Shown here: positions 21,976 through 33,359 of the stretch, piece after piece
Layout of the letters: every line of letters starts with the position of its first letter
Numbering within the stretch: position 1 is the first letter of the stretch
Assembly: GCA_025738555.1 (NCBI GenBank)
Contig: JAOVFP010000008.1
Span: forward strand, 1,798,001 to 1,862,000
DNA from: Cyathus striatus
Lineage: Eukaryota > Basidiomycota > Agaricomycetes > Agaricales > Nidulariaceae
Direction of reading: 5' to 3'
DNA length: 64,000 bases
Program-made: the position numbers and the translations under genes
The notes under the pieces: model-generated
Database searches by the model: none
Told to the model about the DNA's origin: nothing
The model's input: only the letters and a program-made list of their open reading frames with translations

Positions 21976-24208
21976 CTCCCCCTCAATCCTTGCGCGCCCT
22001 GAGTCCCAATTTGGATGCAAAGTGCTTAACCTTGGCGCTTGGGAGCGCCTTGGTCAAGGTATCTGCTATCATATCATCAGTAGGGCAATATACTAACATG
22101 ATCTTTCCTTCTTCAATTATCCAACATATGAAATGAAATCTAATGTCAATATGCTTTGTGTGCATGTGGTACTGCTGGTCTTTGGTAAGTGCTATGGCAG
22201 ACTGATTATCACAATACAGTGTTGTGGGTTCAGATATGTTCCCAAAGAGCTGGCTCACTAGTGTGCGAAGCCACAGGGCTTCTTTAGAAGCATGGGTTGC
22301 AGCCACGTACTCAGCTTATGTGGTTGACAGTGCCACCAAGTCCTGTCTCTTTGTGCTCCACAACACTGCTCCCCTGTTGATGAGGAATGTATACCCCAAC
22401 ACTGCTCTCCTATGCTTGAGATTGCTGCTGTCTGTGTCACCAAAACCTTCAAGATTCAGTGGCTTATGTCCAAAGGTGAGCTTGTAGTCCTTTGTCCTGA
22501 CTAAATAGGTGTATACTCCAGTTAAGGCTTGCCAATGTGCTAGTCTGGGATTCTCATTGAAGCTTGCAAGTTGGCCAATGGCATAGGTGATGTCTGGTCT
22601 GGTTCCAAGGGATAGATACTGAAGGGAACCCACAGCTTTGCAGTATGGCTTGTCCTGCATGTGTGCAAACTCATTGGCTGTCTGGGGGGACTGGGATTTT
22701 GATAGTTGAAGGCTGGGATTCATAGGCATCACACATGGTCTTAAACCAGTGAATCCAAAACATTCGAGAATCAAGTCAATATACACCTTCTGGGATAAGG
22801 AAATGGCATGTTCATCACAATCTCTGTGGACAGCAAAACCAAGTATCCAATGAATCTCTCCCATGTCAGATATATCCATTTCCTTCCTCAACATGCTCTT
22901 TACCTCATCCATCAAAGTCATCTTCAATGTCACAATTGTCAAGTCATCAATGTGGGCAGCTATAATGATCACTCTGCATTTGTCAACACAGTAGAAAACT
23001 GCTTGGTCAACCTTGCATTGTGACACTCCAAGATGTTCCTTCAAGATTGTGTTGAGTTTCTTATACCAGTGGTGACCACTCTGTCTGAGACCATACAACA
23101 GGTGTAGGAGGCACAATGCTTTCTTGAGATCTGAGGTGAGGTGTAGTCCTGGGGGTGTCTTCATGTATATCACCTTGTTCTCAAAGTTTCCATTTAGATA
23201 TGCACTCTTTATGTCCACTTGGTGGATCTCATAGTCCAGTTGTGCAGCATATGCTAGAATAACTCTGATTGAGGCCATCTTTGTGACTGGAGCATACATG
23301 TTGAAGAAATCCATGCCTGGGACTTGTGAGAAACCTTGAGTGACAAGTTGAGCTCAGTAGTGCTGAATAGCACTGTTCATGTCTCTTTTCACTGCATAGA
23401 CCCACTGACATCCTACAATATTCATGCCTCAAGGTGGGACTTCCAGTCTCCACTTTCCATGAGCCTCCAATGTGGCTTGTTCCTCCAGCATGGCTTCTTC
23501 CTGGTGCAGCCAGTAAGGACTGTGTTTTGCTTCTGCAAGTGAACATGGTTCCAAGCCATGGGCCTCAGCCATTGCAGCTGCCATTGCCAATCCTCCTATC
23601 TCTTCTTTCAACTCTGGGGATTCTTCAACATAACCAAAACTGCCAGGTAACTGGATTCCATGTGGCAAGGTATTTTGAGGAGATCATTGAATGGTGGCAG
23701 TACCTACACCATTCTGGATGTCTTGTACATATTGGGAGGGTTTGCATTCTCTTGCCGGTCAAGATTTTGGTTGGGTAGTGGGAAGGGTTGTGTTGACTGG
23801 CATAGGTTCAGGTCTGTTATTGATATCCCCAGGTTCTTCCTCCCTCTGATTTCCTCCAGTGTTATTGCCAGCTGTCTCAGGGTTGGAATTGCTTGTTCCC
23901 AAATCCTCCCCCTTGATGACAACATCCTCAACAGCTTCTGGGACATCCTGCTCAGAGAAAAACACTGTTCATTCAATGCCAATACTGTGTTTCTCAGGCC
24001 AATAAACATGGTGACCATTACTGTGGTTATCATATCCTACTGAACAGCCTAGTTGTGCTTGTGTGTGGATCTTCCCCACATCTGGATCGTGCACCCATAC
24101 CTGAGAACCCACAAAGGCAAATCACCAAGGTATGGAACCATTCCATGGACCATCACATAAGGTGTATTACCCCCTAAAGCCTTTGTTGATGTCCTGTTCT
24201 TCAGGTAT

Positions 24209-27200
24209 ACTGCATGTAGGGATGGTCACAGATGGCCAGCATCTGAATATCTGCAGATATTATCTGTTTTTGGTCCCTTCAGATCAGATACAGATAATTT
24301 CCCACAGATATTCAGTTAATCTGGGCCTATCCATCTATATTTGGAAGCTTATTAAAGCTCCAACTAAAATTCACTCAGGATCACCTCAATAATGCCAGTG
24401 CTATCAAAATAAAGTAGTCCCTTCCCCTTCCAGCCCCTCCTCCCACAGGAAATAGTTGAATATCATTTGTCCCATTGCTTATATTTCTAAATAAATCCAT
24501 TTTATTCTCCTATAATGCCACCAAGAGGGCCTAGGCATGGAACACAAGGCAGAGGTGCCTCAAGAGGATCCAAAGCATCTACCCCAGCAGCCAGCAATCA
24601 TAGTACACCATTTCCAAGCAGACCTATCACTCCTGAGAGGTCTCGCAATCCATCTCCTGCACAACCTCCACCACCACACACACCAGATGTATCAGACAGT
24701 GAAACTGGATATATTCCACCATCATATCCAGTGATATTGTCTCCTGTAAAACAGAAACATCATGCTGCTAGTGCATCTGTAAAAGATATGTTGGATATAG
24801 AGGTATGGGATATGGATGATGAGGAAATAATAGGTGTGCTTTGACATATTTTATATGTATATGTTGTAAAACTTAATGTAAATGCAGAAGCAACATTTTC
24901 AAAACTGACATTGCCAGCATATAAACACTACAATATATCAATGGAGTGTGTCATTGAAAATGGACAGTGAATAGAGATAAAATTTCTCTTTGACTGTAAA
25001 ATTGATCCTAACCATTATAGATGACAAACTTGTGGACATATGAATACAGGTGTTGGCACTGGAAATTTACATACCACTATGAAGCAGTGTGAGAAATGAA
25101 TTCAGCAGGCATCTACTCAATCATCATCATCTGGGCCAACAATTCCTTGCTCTCCAATGAATCATCAGATACTTCTAGTGCTTCAGTGTGCTGATAGCAT
25201 GTGACCATTTAATATGGTAAACAACAAGTTCTTTCAAATGCAAGTAGAAATGCTATGCCCTGGAACACAGCTTCCATCTTGTACTACCATTCAGTGAGAC
25301 ACTATTAGTCTTTTTCAATTGTTGTCACTACATGTTCAGCAATATTTCCAGGCGAATATTTATTTTAATGTGTGCTTCTTTCTATATTGACTTACTTTAT
25401 ATATTATATTAGAAACTCAATTCTTCATTTCATATTGTTCTTGATGATTGGACTGCTCTGATTACTGCTTCATTTCTTGGACTAGTTATTGTTTGGTATG
25501 AAAATGGAGATATTTATCAGGCTATACTTGATTTTATTCAGTAAAATTGTGCTCTTTGGGTTTTGAAATTAATTTTAATGGTTAAAATTTAGATTAAAGG
25601 AAAAACATACTGGAAAATACCTGGCAAAGGAACTTGCTGCATGTTTAAAGTGATATGGCATTGCTCATCTTGTAAGTTTAATTTTATATTTATTATTATT
25701 AATCTAATATCTTGTAAGCTTCTTTCTGTTGGTATGGACAATGCCAGCAACTGCAATAAGCTTGCAGAGATTTACCAGGATTAATTCCCACATGTCATGG
25801 CCTATCAGTAAGAGTCTGTTGCACTGCACATATTATAAATCTTGTTGCAAAAGTAAATACTCTATTTATATTTGAATTTTACTAATTTTTGTTTTAGACT
25901 TTCATGTCCTTCTATTTGCCAAGTGCTCACAAAATAAAAAACTAATGTATCAAATGATATGTTGGTTGTTGAGCATGAAGTTGACACTAATGAAGTTCTG
26001 AATCAGGAACTTGAGATTGATGATGGACATGGTATTTATAATCATGTAGTTGTTACCTCACTACATGATGAAGCAATTCATCTGATGCAAGCAGAGAAGA
26101 TTATTGTTCCTGAGAGAGAGAGAAAGGAAGCTTTGCTTGTAATGCCAAAGGTAAGTGAAATAATTAAATTTGAATATATATATACTTATTAATTTTGAGG
26201 TTTCAGGACTTGCACATCATATCAATGATTCTCCTACATTATGTGAGGAGTTCAATAAGTTGGTTGAAGCAAACTGTAATCTTGATGGATCAAAGTGTAC
26301 CCTTGATCAATGTGTGGCAACCTGCTGGAACTCTGACTTTCAATATCTAACCTCTTACATGTATTTCCAGAAAGAAGTAGAGCAAATTACTGCAGCAACT
26401 GACAATGATCTCACTGAGTACCAGCTTTCACCTACTCAGTGGAGTATTGTTAAAGATTTAATTGATGCACTTGAAGTATACTTATTTTTCTTTTATATAT
26501 TTAAAACTTATTTATGTTTTATTTAGATTTTAAGGATGCAACCAATCTTTTTTCTCAGAAAGAAGTTCCATTAATAATGGATGTTTTACCTATTTTCTTT
26601 GATATTCAATATTCCCTCACAGGTCTATTGGAAGATAAGAAAAATTATATCTGACCACTTCTTAAGGTGGCTGCCAAAGCAGCATTATTAATGATTGATA
26701 AATACACTATTTTGACAACAGAGTCAGAGGTGTACTATATTTCTATAGGTGAGTGGTTTTCATAGTGTTCAATTTCAATTCTTTATCTGATTGAACATTA
26801 GTCATGTGTCCAGATAGGGGATTGGGCTGGTTTAAGGATCATGATTACAGTAATGAGCAAATTACTGAGATAAAAGAGCTGGTTATCAAGTGATGGAATG
26901 AGTCTTATTGTAAGGAAGAAGATGAGCTGTATGAGGCAGAGCCAGAGGTTTGATTTAAATTTTATTCCAATCAAATAATATTTATATGTCTGCTACAGAA
27001 ACCCACTGGTTGATTTGTCTGCAAGGCTGGTGTTAGCAAAAAGCCCAAAAATGTGGATACAATTCATTCATATTTGCATGAGTCACTGGTAGATGAAGGT
27101 ACCATTCAAGATATGGGGGAATACATGAAATTTTGGACATTTACTACCTCAAGTCACCCATTGGTATCCCAGATGGCTTTAGACTACTGCAGTGCACCAG

Positions 27201-28008
27201 GTACATAATTACTGTATTATCTGTGTCTATAATTTAACATGTTACATAGCTTCTACTGTTGATGCAGAGTGAGCATTTTCTACTGGTCACCAGCAAATTA
27301 ATTTCATGCAACACTGCATGACATCCAGCACATTCAGGGCAGAAATGGCACTTGGGTCATGGTCAAAGGGCTCCTTGTTTCCTGGCTTTGAACATGTTGC
27401 ATCGATTTTTGAGCCAAAGGGCAATGACAACCCAGCTTTAACCCAATCTAAAGTTGCTGATCCTGATGTGAGCTCTAGTGGGGAGGAATTTGACCAGGGA
27501 AATACTGATGAATCCAGCAATGAGAGTGACTAATATGTAAAATCATGACTTGTGTTGCCACTTTAGCTATCTTTGAATTGTTTCAGTTGTTTTTTGTACT
27601 TGTAGCTATGAACCCCTTATGTTTACAATTTTAACCATCCAGAAATCATAAAAATCAGTGAAGAATTGTATGAGATACATTAGAATCAGGTTGGATTTTC
27701 TATAAAACAAGCTTTACATTACAGATTTCGTTATATTTTAAATTTATGAGCTAATATTTTTGTACTTATAGTATGTAGTTATGAACCCCTTATTTTTATG
27801 ATTTCAACAACCCAAAAACCATAAAAATCGGCGAGGAATTGCAAGAGATACATTAGAAATACTATGCTACTGACAGCTTGCTACCCAGTAAATATAGGTT
27901 AGCATGGATGGAAGCTGAGATCTGCAGCTACCATCTGATCCATATCTGAATTTTGATTTATCTGACAGATATTATCCAGATGTATCCATGACCAACCCTA
28001 ACTGCATG
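24209..28008 (+). mobile_element. hAT transposon (24217-28000) with 8-bp TSD
   Basis: Element ends are TAGGGATGGTCACAGATGG (left) and, reversed, TAGGGTTGGTCATGGATAC (right), with longer subterminal similarity (CAGATATT repeats). The perfect TSD ACTGCATG lies at 24209-24216 and 28001-28008. It splits the copia integrase, so it is younger than that copia copy. It carries a decayed hAT transposase gene on the plus strand. Confidence 0.93.
24515..27533 (+). pseudogene. hAT-family transposase relic
   Basis: Starts MPPRGPRHGTQGRGAS (Pro/Ser-rich, no fold). A BED-like region follows (HYNISMECVIENGQ...FDCKIDPNHY), then exons with FNMVNNKFFQMQVEMLCPGT, ILDDWTALITASFLGLVI, VGMDNASNCNKLAEIYQD, VRVCCTAHIINLV, LDQCVATCWNSDFQYL and QLSPTQWSIVKDLIDALE. 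The C-terminal dimerisation domain is YCSAP...STVDAE-stop-AFSTGHQQINFMQH then FRAEMALGSWSK. Introns are visible between blocks. Many in-frame stops are TGA where Arg is expected (for example VDAE-[R]-AFS at about 27268). Dead and CpG-depleted. Confidence 0.85.
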
Positions 28009-28249
28009 TAATAGTGCCTCTCCCCATAAGAAGGTAGGTAGACTGGCAGTTAACAACATAGCCTGTACCTTCTCTAGTAGAGTTTGGTTGAGCCATTCTC
28101 TTCAGGTGTATCATGCACAGTCAATTTCTGTTGAATGCCTTGTTGTTCAAGGTAGGAGGGGTGTCAGCCAAATTTATCATTTAACATCAGTGTTATATGA
28201 TATGAGATATCATATAAGGACTATGGGTTATGAGTGAGGCATATATTAT

Positions 28250-28560
28250 ATGTAGTATACAGGTTACTCATAAAAACTCATTACTTGTTAGTATGTGTAC
28301 TCATAGGTATTCATTACTTTATAATTCCTATTGTTATTGTAATACTAATGTGTGTACTCATAAGTACTCATTAATATATGATTCCTATTGCTATTGTAAT
28401 ACTAGTGTGTGTACTCATAAGTACTCATAACTGTATGATTCCTATTGCTATTGTAATACTAGTGTGTGTACTCATAAGTACTCATAACTGTATGATTCCT
28501 ATTGCTATTGTATTAACATTATGTGTACTCATAAGTGCTCATTACTTTATGCTTCCTACT
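28250..28560. repeat. 57-bp tandem repeat inside copia
   Basis: GATTCCTATTGCTATTGTAA recurs at 28380, 28437 and 28494 (period 57), with weaker copies on both sides. Each unit has two CATAAGTACTCAT-like segments. It occupies the place of copia gag, on the 5' side. Confidence 0.85.
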
Positions 28561-28589
28561 ATTATTCTAATAGTATTATGTACGCTTTT

Positions 28590-28930
28590 CAAGTGCGTCA
28601 CATCTGTCACAATTTTCCCATGCATTACATTTGTCACAGCTTTCACACGGTGTCACCACTGTCACATATCTCCTGTGTGTTACCTTTGTCACATATTTCA
28701 CACTCGTGACGTGTCACTACGTTTTTCCCGCGTGTCACATGTGTCACACATTTCTCGCACATCATGTTTGTCACAGTAACGCTTTTCACACGCATCACAT
28801 ATGTCACACATCTTCCGCGCTCCTCACATTTCCCGCGCTTCTCACATTTCCTGCACTTCTCACATTTTCTGTGCTACACACATAATTCCCATGCATCACA
28901 TATGTCACATTTTTCATGCATGTCATGTAT
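28590..28930. repeat. GTCACA-rich degenerate tandem repeat
   Basis: Imperfect units of about 20-30 bp built on CACATATGTCACACAT and TTTCCCGCGCTTCTCACATT. Several CpGs remain, unlike the surroundings. No coding role is apparent. Confidence 0.7.
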
Positions 28931-29002
28931 GTTATAGTTGACATGTTTGATATAGTGTAAAATTCATGTGTTGAAAATAAATCTTTAGCAGTTCAATTGG
29001 CA

Positions 29003-29020
29003 GGGGCAGGGCCCATAACC
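29003..29020 (-). other. Copia primer-binding site, half-tRNA-Met type
   Basis: Directly after the 5' LTR the minus strand reads GGTTATGGGCCCTGCC. Its complement GGGCCCATAACC has the form of a tRNA-Met anticodon arm (CAT centred), not of a tRNA 3' end. Drosophila copia and Ty5 prime from an internally cleaved initiator tRNA-Met in this way. The match is seen; the priming mode is inferred. Confidence 0.6.
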
Positions 29021-29346
29021 TATAAGCATTACAATCTCAGTGCTCATGATAGATAGCAAATGACTATGTATTGCATTACCTATAAGCATTACAATCTAAG
29101 TAGGTAATGCTAGTAAGTAAACATGATATAAGTAATTCTAATAAGGGTTTGCTCACCTCAGCACTTGTGATAGATAGCAAATGACTGAGGAGAGCAAGAC
29201 CAATTTCTAAGCTACTTAAATATACAATACAATCAGAAATTTTCAATAACAACTCAGTGGAATAGAGTCAACAGCATTCCACTGGCCGAATGAGCATGGC
29301 ACATCAATAGTGCATGGATTGCATATGCAACTCTCATGCTCCAATA
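29021..29346 (-). repeat. Copia 5' LTR
   Basis: 326 bp, about 93-95% identical by eye to 21650-21975; nearly all differences are CpG in the other LTR against TpG/CpA here. LTRs are identical at insertion, so these differences record decay since then. Confidence 0.92.
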
Positions 29347-29639
29347 TAGATGATATTAGATATATGCTTTGGAACCTGTGTTTATGCAAGTGTGCAGAAG
29401 ATGTATATAGCCATTCCTATATCACACTTCAGAAACATAGAGAACAGGTTTTGGTGAGAAAGAAGCATACCATTAAATTTGAATGTAACATTCAACAGTT
29501 TGCTGGGAGGAAGGTTCAAATTGGCAGGATAGTACTATACAGTGTTAACAATATTAACAACAAACACCTCAGACAAGGGTGGATTAGATCACTGTAAATA
29601 TGGTACATCCAGATTTACTTAACAATTAGAATAATACCT

Positions 29640-30060
29640 AGACCCAGTAATTTATGCTCCCCCACAGGTACACATGGACTCCATGTAGAGTCCATGTAGA
29701 GTCCATGTAAACTCCTTGTGGAGTCTACATAGTTCCACATGGAGTATACATAAACTTTACACATAGGTTAAAATTCATATTTACTCCACATTGTATCTAT
29801 GTGGAGTCCACATGTAGTAATAAAAGTCCACATACACTTCTCATTCATATGTGAAGAACATTGTAGAGGTTTATGTATACTCCACATGGAGTACATATGG
29901 ATTATACATGGAGGTACACATGGACTATACATGGAGTACATATGGAGTACACATGGAGTACACATGGAGTCTAGCAAACTTTATGAACAGTTCATGATGT
30001 CTGATATGTATAAGCCTTATATAGAATCCACATAAAATTTATATGGAATTGTCTATCTTA
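29640..30060. repeat. Degenerate array of palindromic ACATGGAGT units
   Basis: Many copies of ACACATGGAGTACA and TCCACATGGAGT, which are self-complementary around CATGTGGAG/CTCCACATG. Unit spacing is irregular (about 11-22 bp). ORFs on both strands are by-products of the repeat. Confidence 0.75.
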
Positions 30061-30367
30061 TACATGAATTTTAATGATACAACTAGCATCATACACACAT
30101 ATTGAAAATGAATAACAAATATTGTACTAACCTATACTACTTAGCAGCACTTGGTGTATTAGTCATCCCTCCCTATATCAATTCCTATTTCCTCATTGTC
30201 ATCTTCTTTTACCACTTGATCTTTCATTTGTTGCCTCTTTATAACCCTTTGTGTGTGTAAAAAAAATGGTGTGTGCATGGTCCAGTTAAAATTAGATAAT
30301 GTCATTCTGTTCAACATTGTTTTGAAGCCACCTATCCATGCATTTAATTGCTCACATGCCTTATGTT

Positions 30368-31502
30368 TGTTATGTACCAATTACTTCCTACTGGAAACAA
30401 ATGTGAAGATGCCTGGAAGGTGTGGGAGAACTATAATGAGAACCTGAAGTGAGTACAGGTACAGGAATGTAGAGCAGGAGTGTGGAAGTGAACCATGGCT
30501 TCAGCTTGTGTGCTGTGCTGTTAGCGACAGACGAGCAAAATACTCAAAGCCGAACTTAAACACTCGAACATGAGAGAAAGATGAGTCTTATTACTAGTCT
30601 GGAATAAACTAGCACAAGAATAGCGAATACTGACTATGAATGACTATATTTATAGAAGAAGTCCATGAGGGAAACACATGTAAGTATCCTACACTACAAC
30701 ACATGTATACTGTGCTTCTACATTAAGAACTCATGTTATACATATGGCCGAACTGTGCAACTGTGCCCACAGTGATGATGAGTAACATATGTTGATACAC
30801 ATGTTGTCCGCATTGTAGGTCATGTGACTAGTCACATGACATAGATAAGATGAGATTAGATAAAAGATTAGATAAGGAACGAAATCCTAACATGTGCTGC
30901 CTGGATATCTTCTGGGGATGGTTTGTATTTCACAACAAATGATATTCAATAGAAGGGAATGTCCCAGAGTATAGAGAGAGGCTTCACCACTACACTAGGC
31001 AGTGGAGAGAAACCTGAAGGAAAACCCAGAGTGGATTTTGGACTCAAGAGTAGGAAGAAGTTGTACAGAGTTGATACAAATACTGAAGACTACTAGTACA
31101 TCTGGAAGACTATATATACTAAGTAGAAACCTATGGGTGCAAATGTGGAAGCAGGTAACTAAGGACAAGTCAAAGAGATAGGTAAGAGAGATAGTCTGGG
31201 AAAAGCAGAGTAGGGGTGCAAATGATGCATTCAGAATGAAGAATAAAGATGGTGGCATAAACTAAACTACATTGGCCATAATGAAATGTATAGATAAGAA
31301 TGGAAGTAAGAAGTAATGCTACAATTATGAGGTAAGGTAGTCATAGAAGAAACTATGTATCTGAGATACCTGAAGGAAAACCCAATGGGTTCCAGGTATA
31401 AACCTGTAGCAGGTCTGTTCTGGGAATGAACCGGGTATATTGGAAGGTCACATGGGAACCTTCAGTAATGTTGGCACAATGTATCTGGACATGGATATAA
31501 CA
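30368..31502 (-). mobile_element. Solo LTR, family A copy 3 (inverted, interrupted)
   Basis: Reverse complement of the family A LTR, starting TGTTATGTACC on the plus strand and ending GGATATAACA, with TSD ATGTT (30363-30367 and 31503-31507). Without the nested family B LTR and its TSD the length is 756 bp, agreeing with 764 and 753 for the other copies. It lies in an intron of the CxC gene. CpG-depleted. Confidence 0.9.
30519..30892. mobile_element. Solo LTR, family B (374 bp), youngest insertion here
   Basis: Starts TGTTAGCGACAGACG and ends GAAATCCTAACA, flanked by TSD TGTGC (30514-30518 and 30893-30897). It keeps its CpGs (GCGACAGACGAGC, GCCGAAC, CACTCGAAC), whereas the family A LTR around it has lost them, so it arrived later. 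It contains the palindrome GTCATGTGACTAGTCACATGAC (30819-30840). Confidence 0.88.
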
Positions 31503-32440
31503 ATGTTACTGATTAGCAATATTTATACAATTATAAGAATATAAAATTAACTTGTGTATTAAATGCACATTTGTAATATGGAACACCATTCACATCATGT
31601 TCAACCACAACTAGATTTGGAGCAGATCCATTTAATAGTGCTGGGTTACACTATTTATGACATATATAATCAGTCACCCTATGATTAATATAATGATAAG
31701 AGTCAACAACAAATCATGTTGTTTTTCTCCACACTATCCATTTCCCATTTGTAGCTGCACTTTTGAGAAGAACACAGGCTTTATCTATGCATACATAACT
31801 TGGCCAAACATCCTCTGTTGGAAATACTTTTTCTAAAAATTCAAATATTTGATCTATAGACTCAGACTTATCAGACTTTTCCCAAGCAAGGACTACACCA
31901 CATGGTGCACAGATTGTTTCAATGCAATAAAATCATGATGGAGAAAAGTAGTCCTTTTTTTCTTTTCCTCCCTGGAGCTCATAATATCATGTGCTTGAAC
32001 TTGTCTATTGATCTGAGGTAACCATGGGAGTCATTCTTCCTGGGTATGCTGTAATATTCTTTGGACACCTAGTAATCCAAAATTCTGAAAATGCAGATGC
32101 AGATGCATGAAAGCTGTATATTGCATTTACAACAGCAGATGAAAACGTATAATCAACCCAAACTTGTTTTCCCACTAAGGTACTTTGCCAGATTTAAGTA
32201 TATTCTGTCCCACTGTGCAGAATTAAATGGATTAATTACACTTTTATAGTCTGCATAATAAATTGCTTTGCAACAGCTACATTTGCCACTAAGAATGTGA
32301 GAATTCAGATATTGTTTACTGTCTTTGATCAATGAAACATTTGGAACATCATGAGACTGAGACTTTTGACTTAATGACCTTCTATAACAATTGCAATTAT
32401 TACATTCTACATGTGTAGGGCAAATTAAAAAGATTGTAAA

Positions 32441-33359
32441 GTACCTAGTTTAGCACAACATAGTGTAAATGTAAATATTAATAATAAAACTCACACCATG
32501 TATGCTCACTAAGAAAGTGCTCAGTGGGTAAGACTTGAATGCAAGGTGCTTCTGGGCAAAGTAAGGTGTAGAAACAGTGTTGAAGACCAACATTCAAGAA
32601 GGAAAATGGCTTAGCGAACACTTTGATGCATGTTTTGATGCACATTCCTTAATCTCAGACTTAGCATGGGCTTATGACTTCACACTTCTCATTGCACTTA
32701 GAATCTCAATTTCTCACACAAATACTAACACACAATGCTAGCTGGTATTTCTTGGGGAACAGGAGACTCCCTCATACTACTTTACTCTACTTATTAAATA
32801 TCCTACAGAACTATGGCTAGAGAAACTATATAGTTGATACAAATACAGTAATTTACACATTAGCTAAGCAGTAAAGTAGACTTTTAGACTGGCTACCAGC
32901 ATCTGGGATGGACCAGAGTAAATCATGAATATCCAAACATATTAATGCCAAGAATGCATCCATATGAGAAGATAGTGAAAGACAATAACTTGTCTTGCAG
33001 GAAGAACACTCCATACAGAGGTGTGATGCCATGCATTTTGATGCATGGAATGTGAACTGCTGAATAAGCCTGCTGGAAATGCCAGATCTCAGGCCAGGCC
33101 AGGTGCCTATGGTGTGCTGATGCACAGCACTGGTACTGCATGGTTAGATAGTGGCAACTGCCGTGGGTCTAGTGCTCATGCCTTTTCCTATGATACAATA
33201 ACATAGCTTCAATATCCTATTATTAGAATAGATGTGTGCTTAGCTCAATCTTTGGCCTTACTGGTAACTATTTCCCATCAATGTTGAGAATAAACTCTGA
33301 CCTCATTGTTTCTATTCTTAGGCACATTCCTACTTAGGCTAGACATGTCCCTTATTAAC
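32441..33359. other. CpG-poor, no gene recognised
   Basis: Presumably contains upstream exons of the CxC gene and other transposon remains, but no frame can be assigned. ORFs at 32853-33141 are short and unlike known proteins. Confidence 0.35.

Larger units (their letters stand above)
21983..28170 (-). pseudogene. Copia Pol relic: integrase, RT and RNase H
   Basis: Minus-strand blocks: integrase pieces at about 28165-28010 (HDTPEENGSTKLYSR) continuing past the hAT element into YLKNRTSTKALGGNTPYVM (about 24205-24130); a spacer with NGLRNTV-like and acidic sequence (to about 23700); RT beginning LAEAKHSPYWLHQEEAMLEE, NIVGCQWVYAVKRDMN, VPGMDFFNMYAPVTKMASIR, DVD-like IHQVDIKSAYLNG and VIIIAAHIDDL (about 23620-22800); and RNase H with LVALSTTEAEY-like, LYCDNQSAIALTKDQQYH and ADTLTKALPSAKVKHF (22330-21983). 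Stops at about 23350 and 22310 and the missing gag make it defective. CpG-depleted. Confidence 0.88.
21650..29346 (-). mobile_element. Copia (Ty1-like) LTR retrotransposon with nested hAT element
   Basis: Two 326-bp LTRs (21650-21975 and 29021-29346) flank the element. The TSD is TAGAT (21645-21649 and 29347-29351). On the minus strand the order from the 5' LTR is: primer-binding site, a tandem-repeat region where gag would be, integrase, hAT insertion, integrase C-terminus, RT, RNase H, purine-rich GGATTGAGGGGGAGTATT next to the 3' LTR. The homologous locus at about 58220-58262 has the uninterrupted site (AGAGTAGATGATAT), proving the insertion and its TSD. Confidence 0.93.
30159..32440 (-). 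pseudogene. CxC5/CxC6-type cysteine-cluster protein (KDZ-transposon associated), relic
   Basis: The minus strand from about 32440 reads CPTHVECNNCNC, GKCSCCKAIYYADYK (Cys clusters), then ETICAPCGVVLAWEKSDKSE, YVCIDKACVLLKSAA, a TGA, VVDSYHYINHRVTDYICHK, a TAG, CNPALLNGSAPNLVVVEHD and AFNTQ at 31552. The last exon (30359-30159) continues ACEQLNAWIGGFKTMLNRMT and SNFNWTMHTPFFLHTQ to a stop. This matches the CxC5/CxC6 proteins linked to KDZ transposons in basidiomycetes. The intron between AFNTQ and ACEQ was about 52 nt before a solo LTR landed in it. At least three stops make it a pseudogene; the 5' exons are not resolved. Confidence 0.75.
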
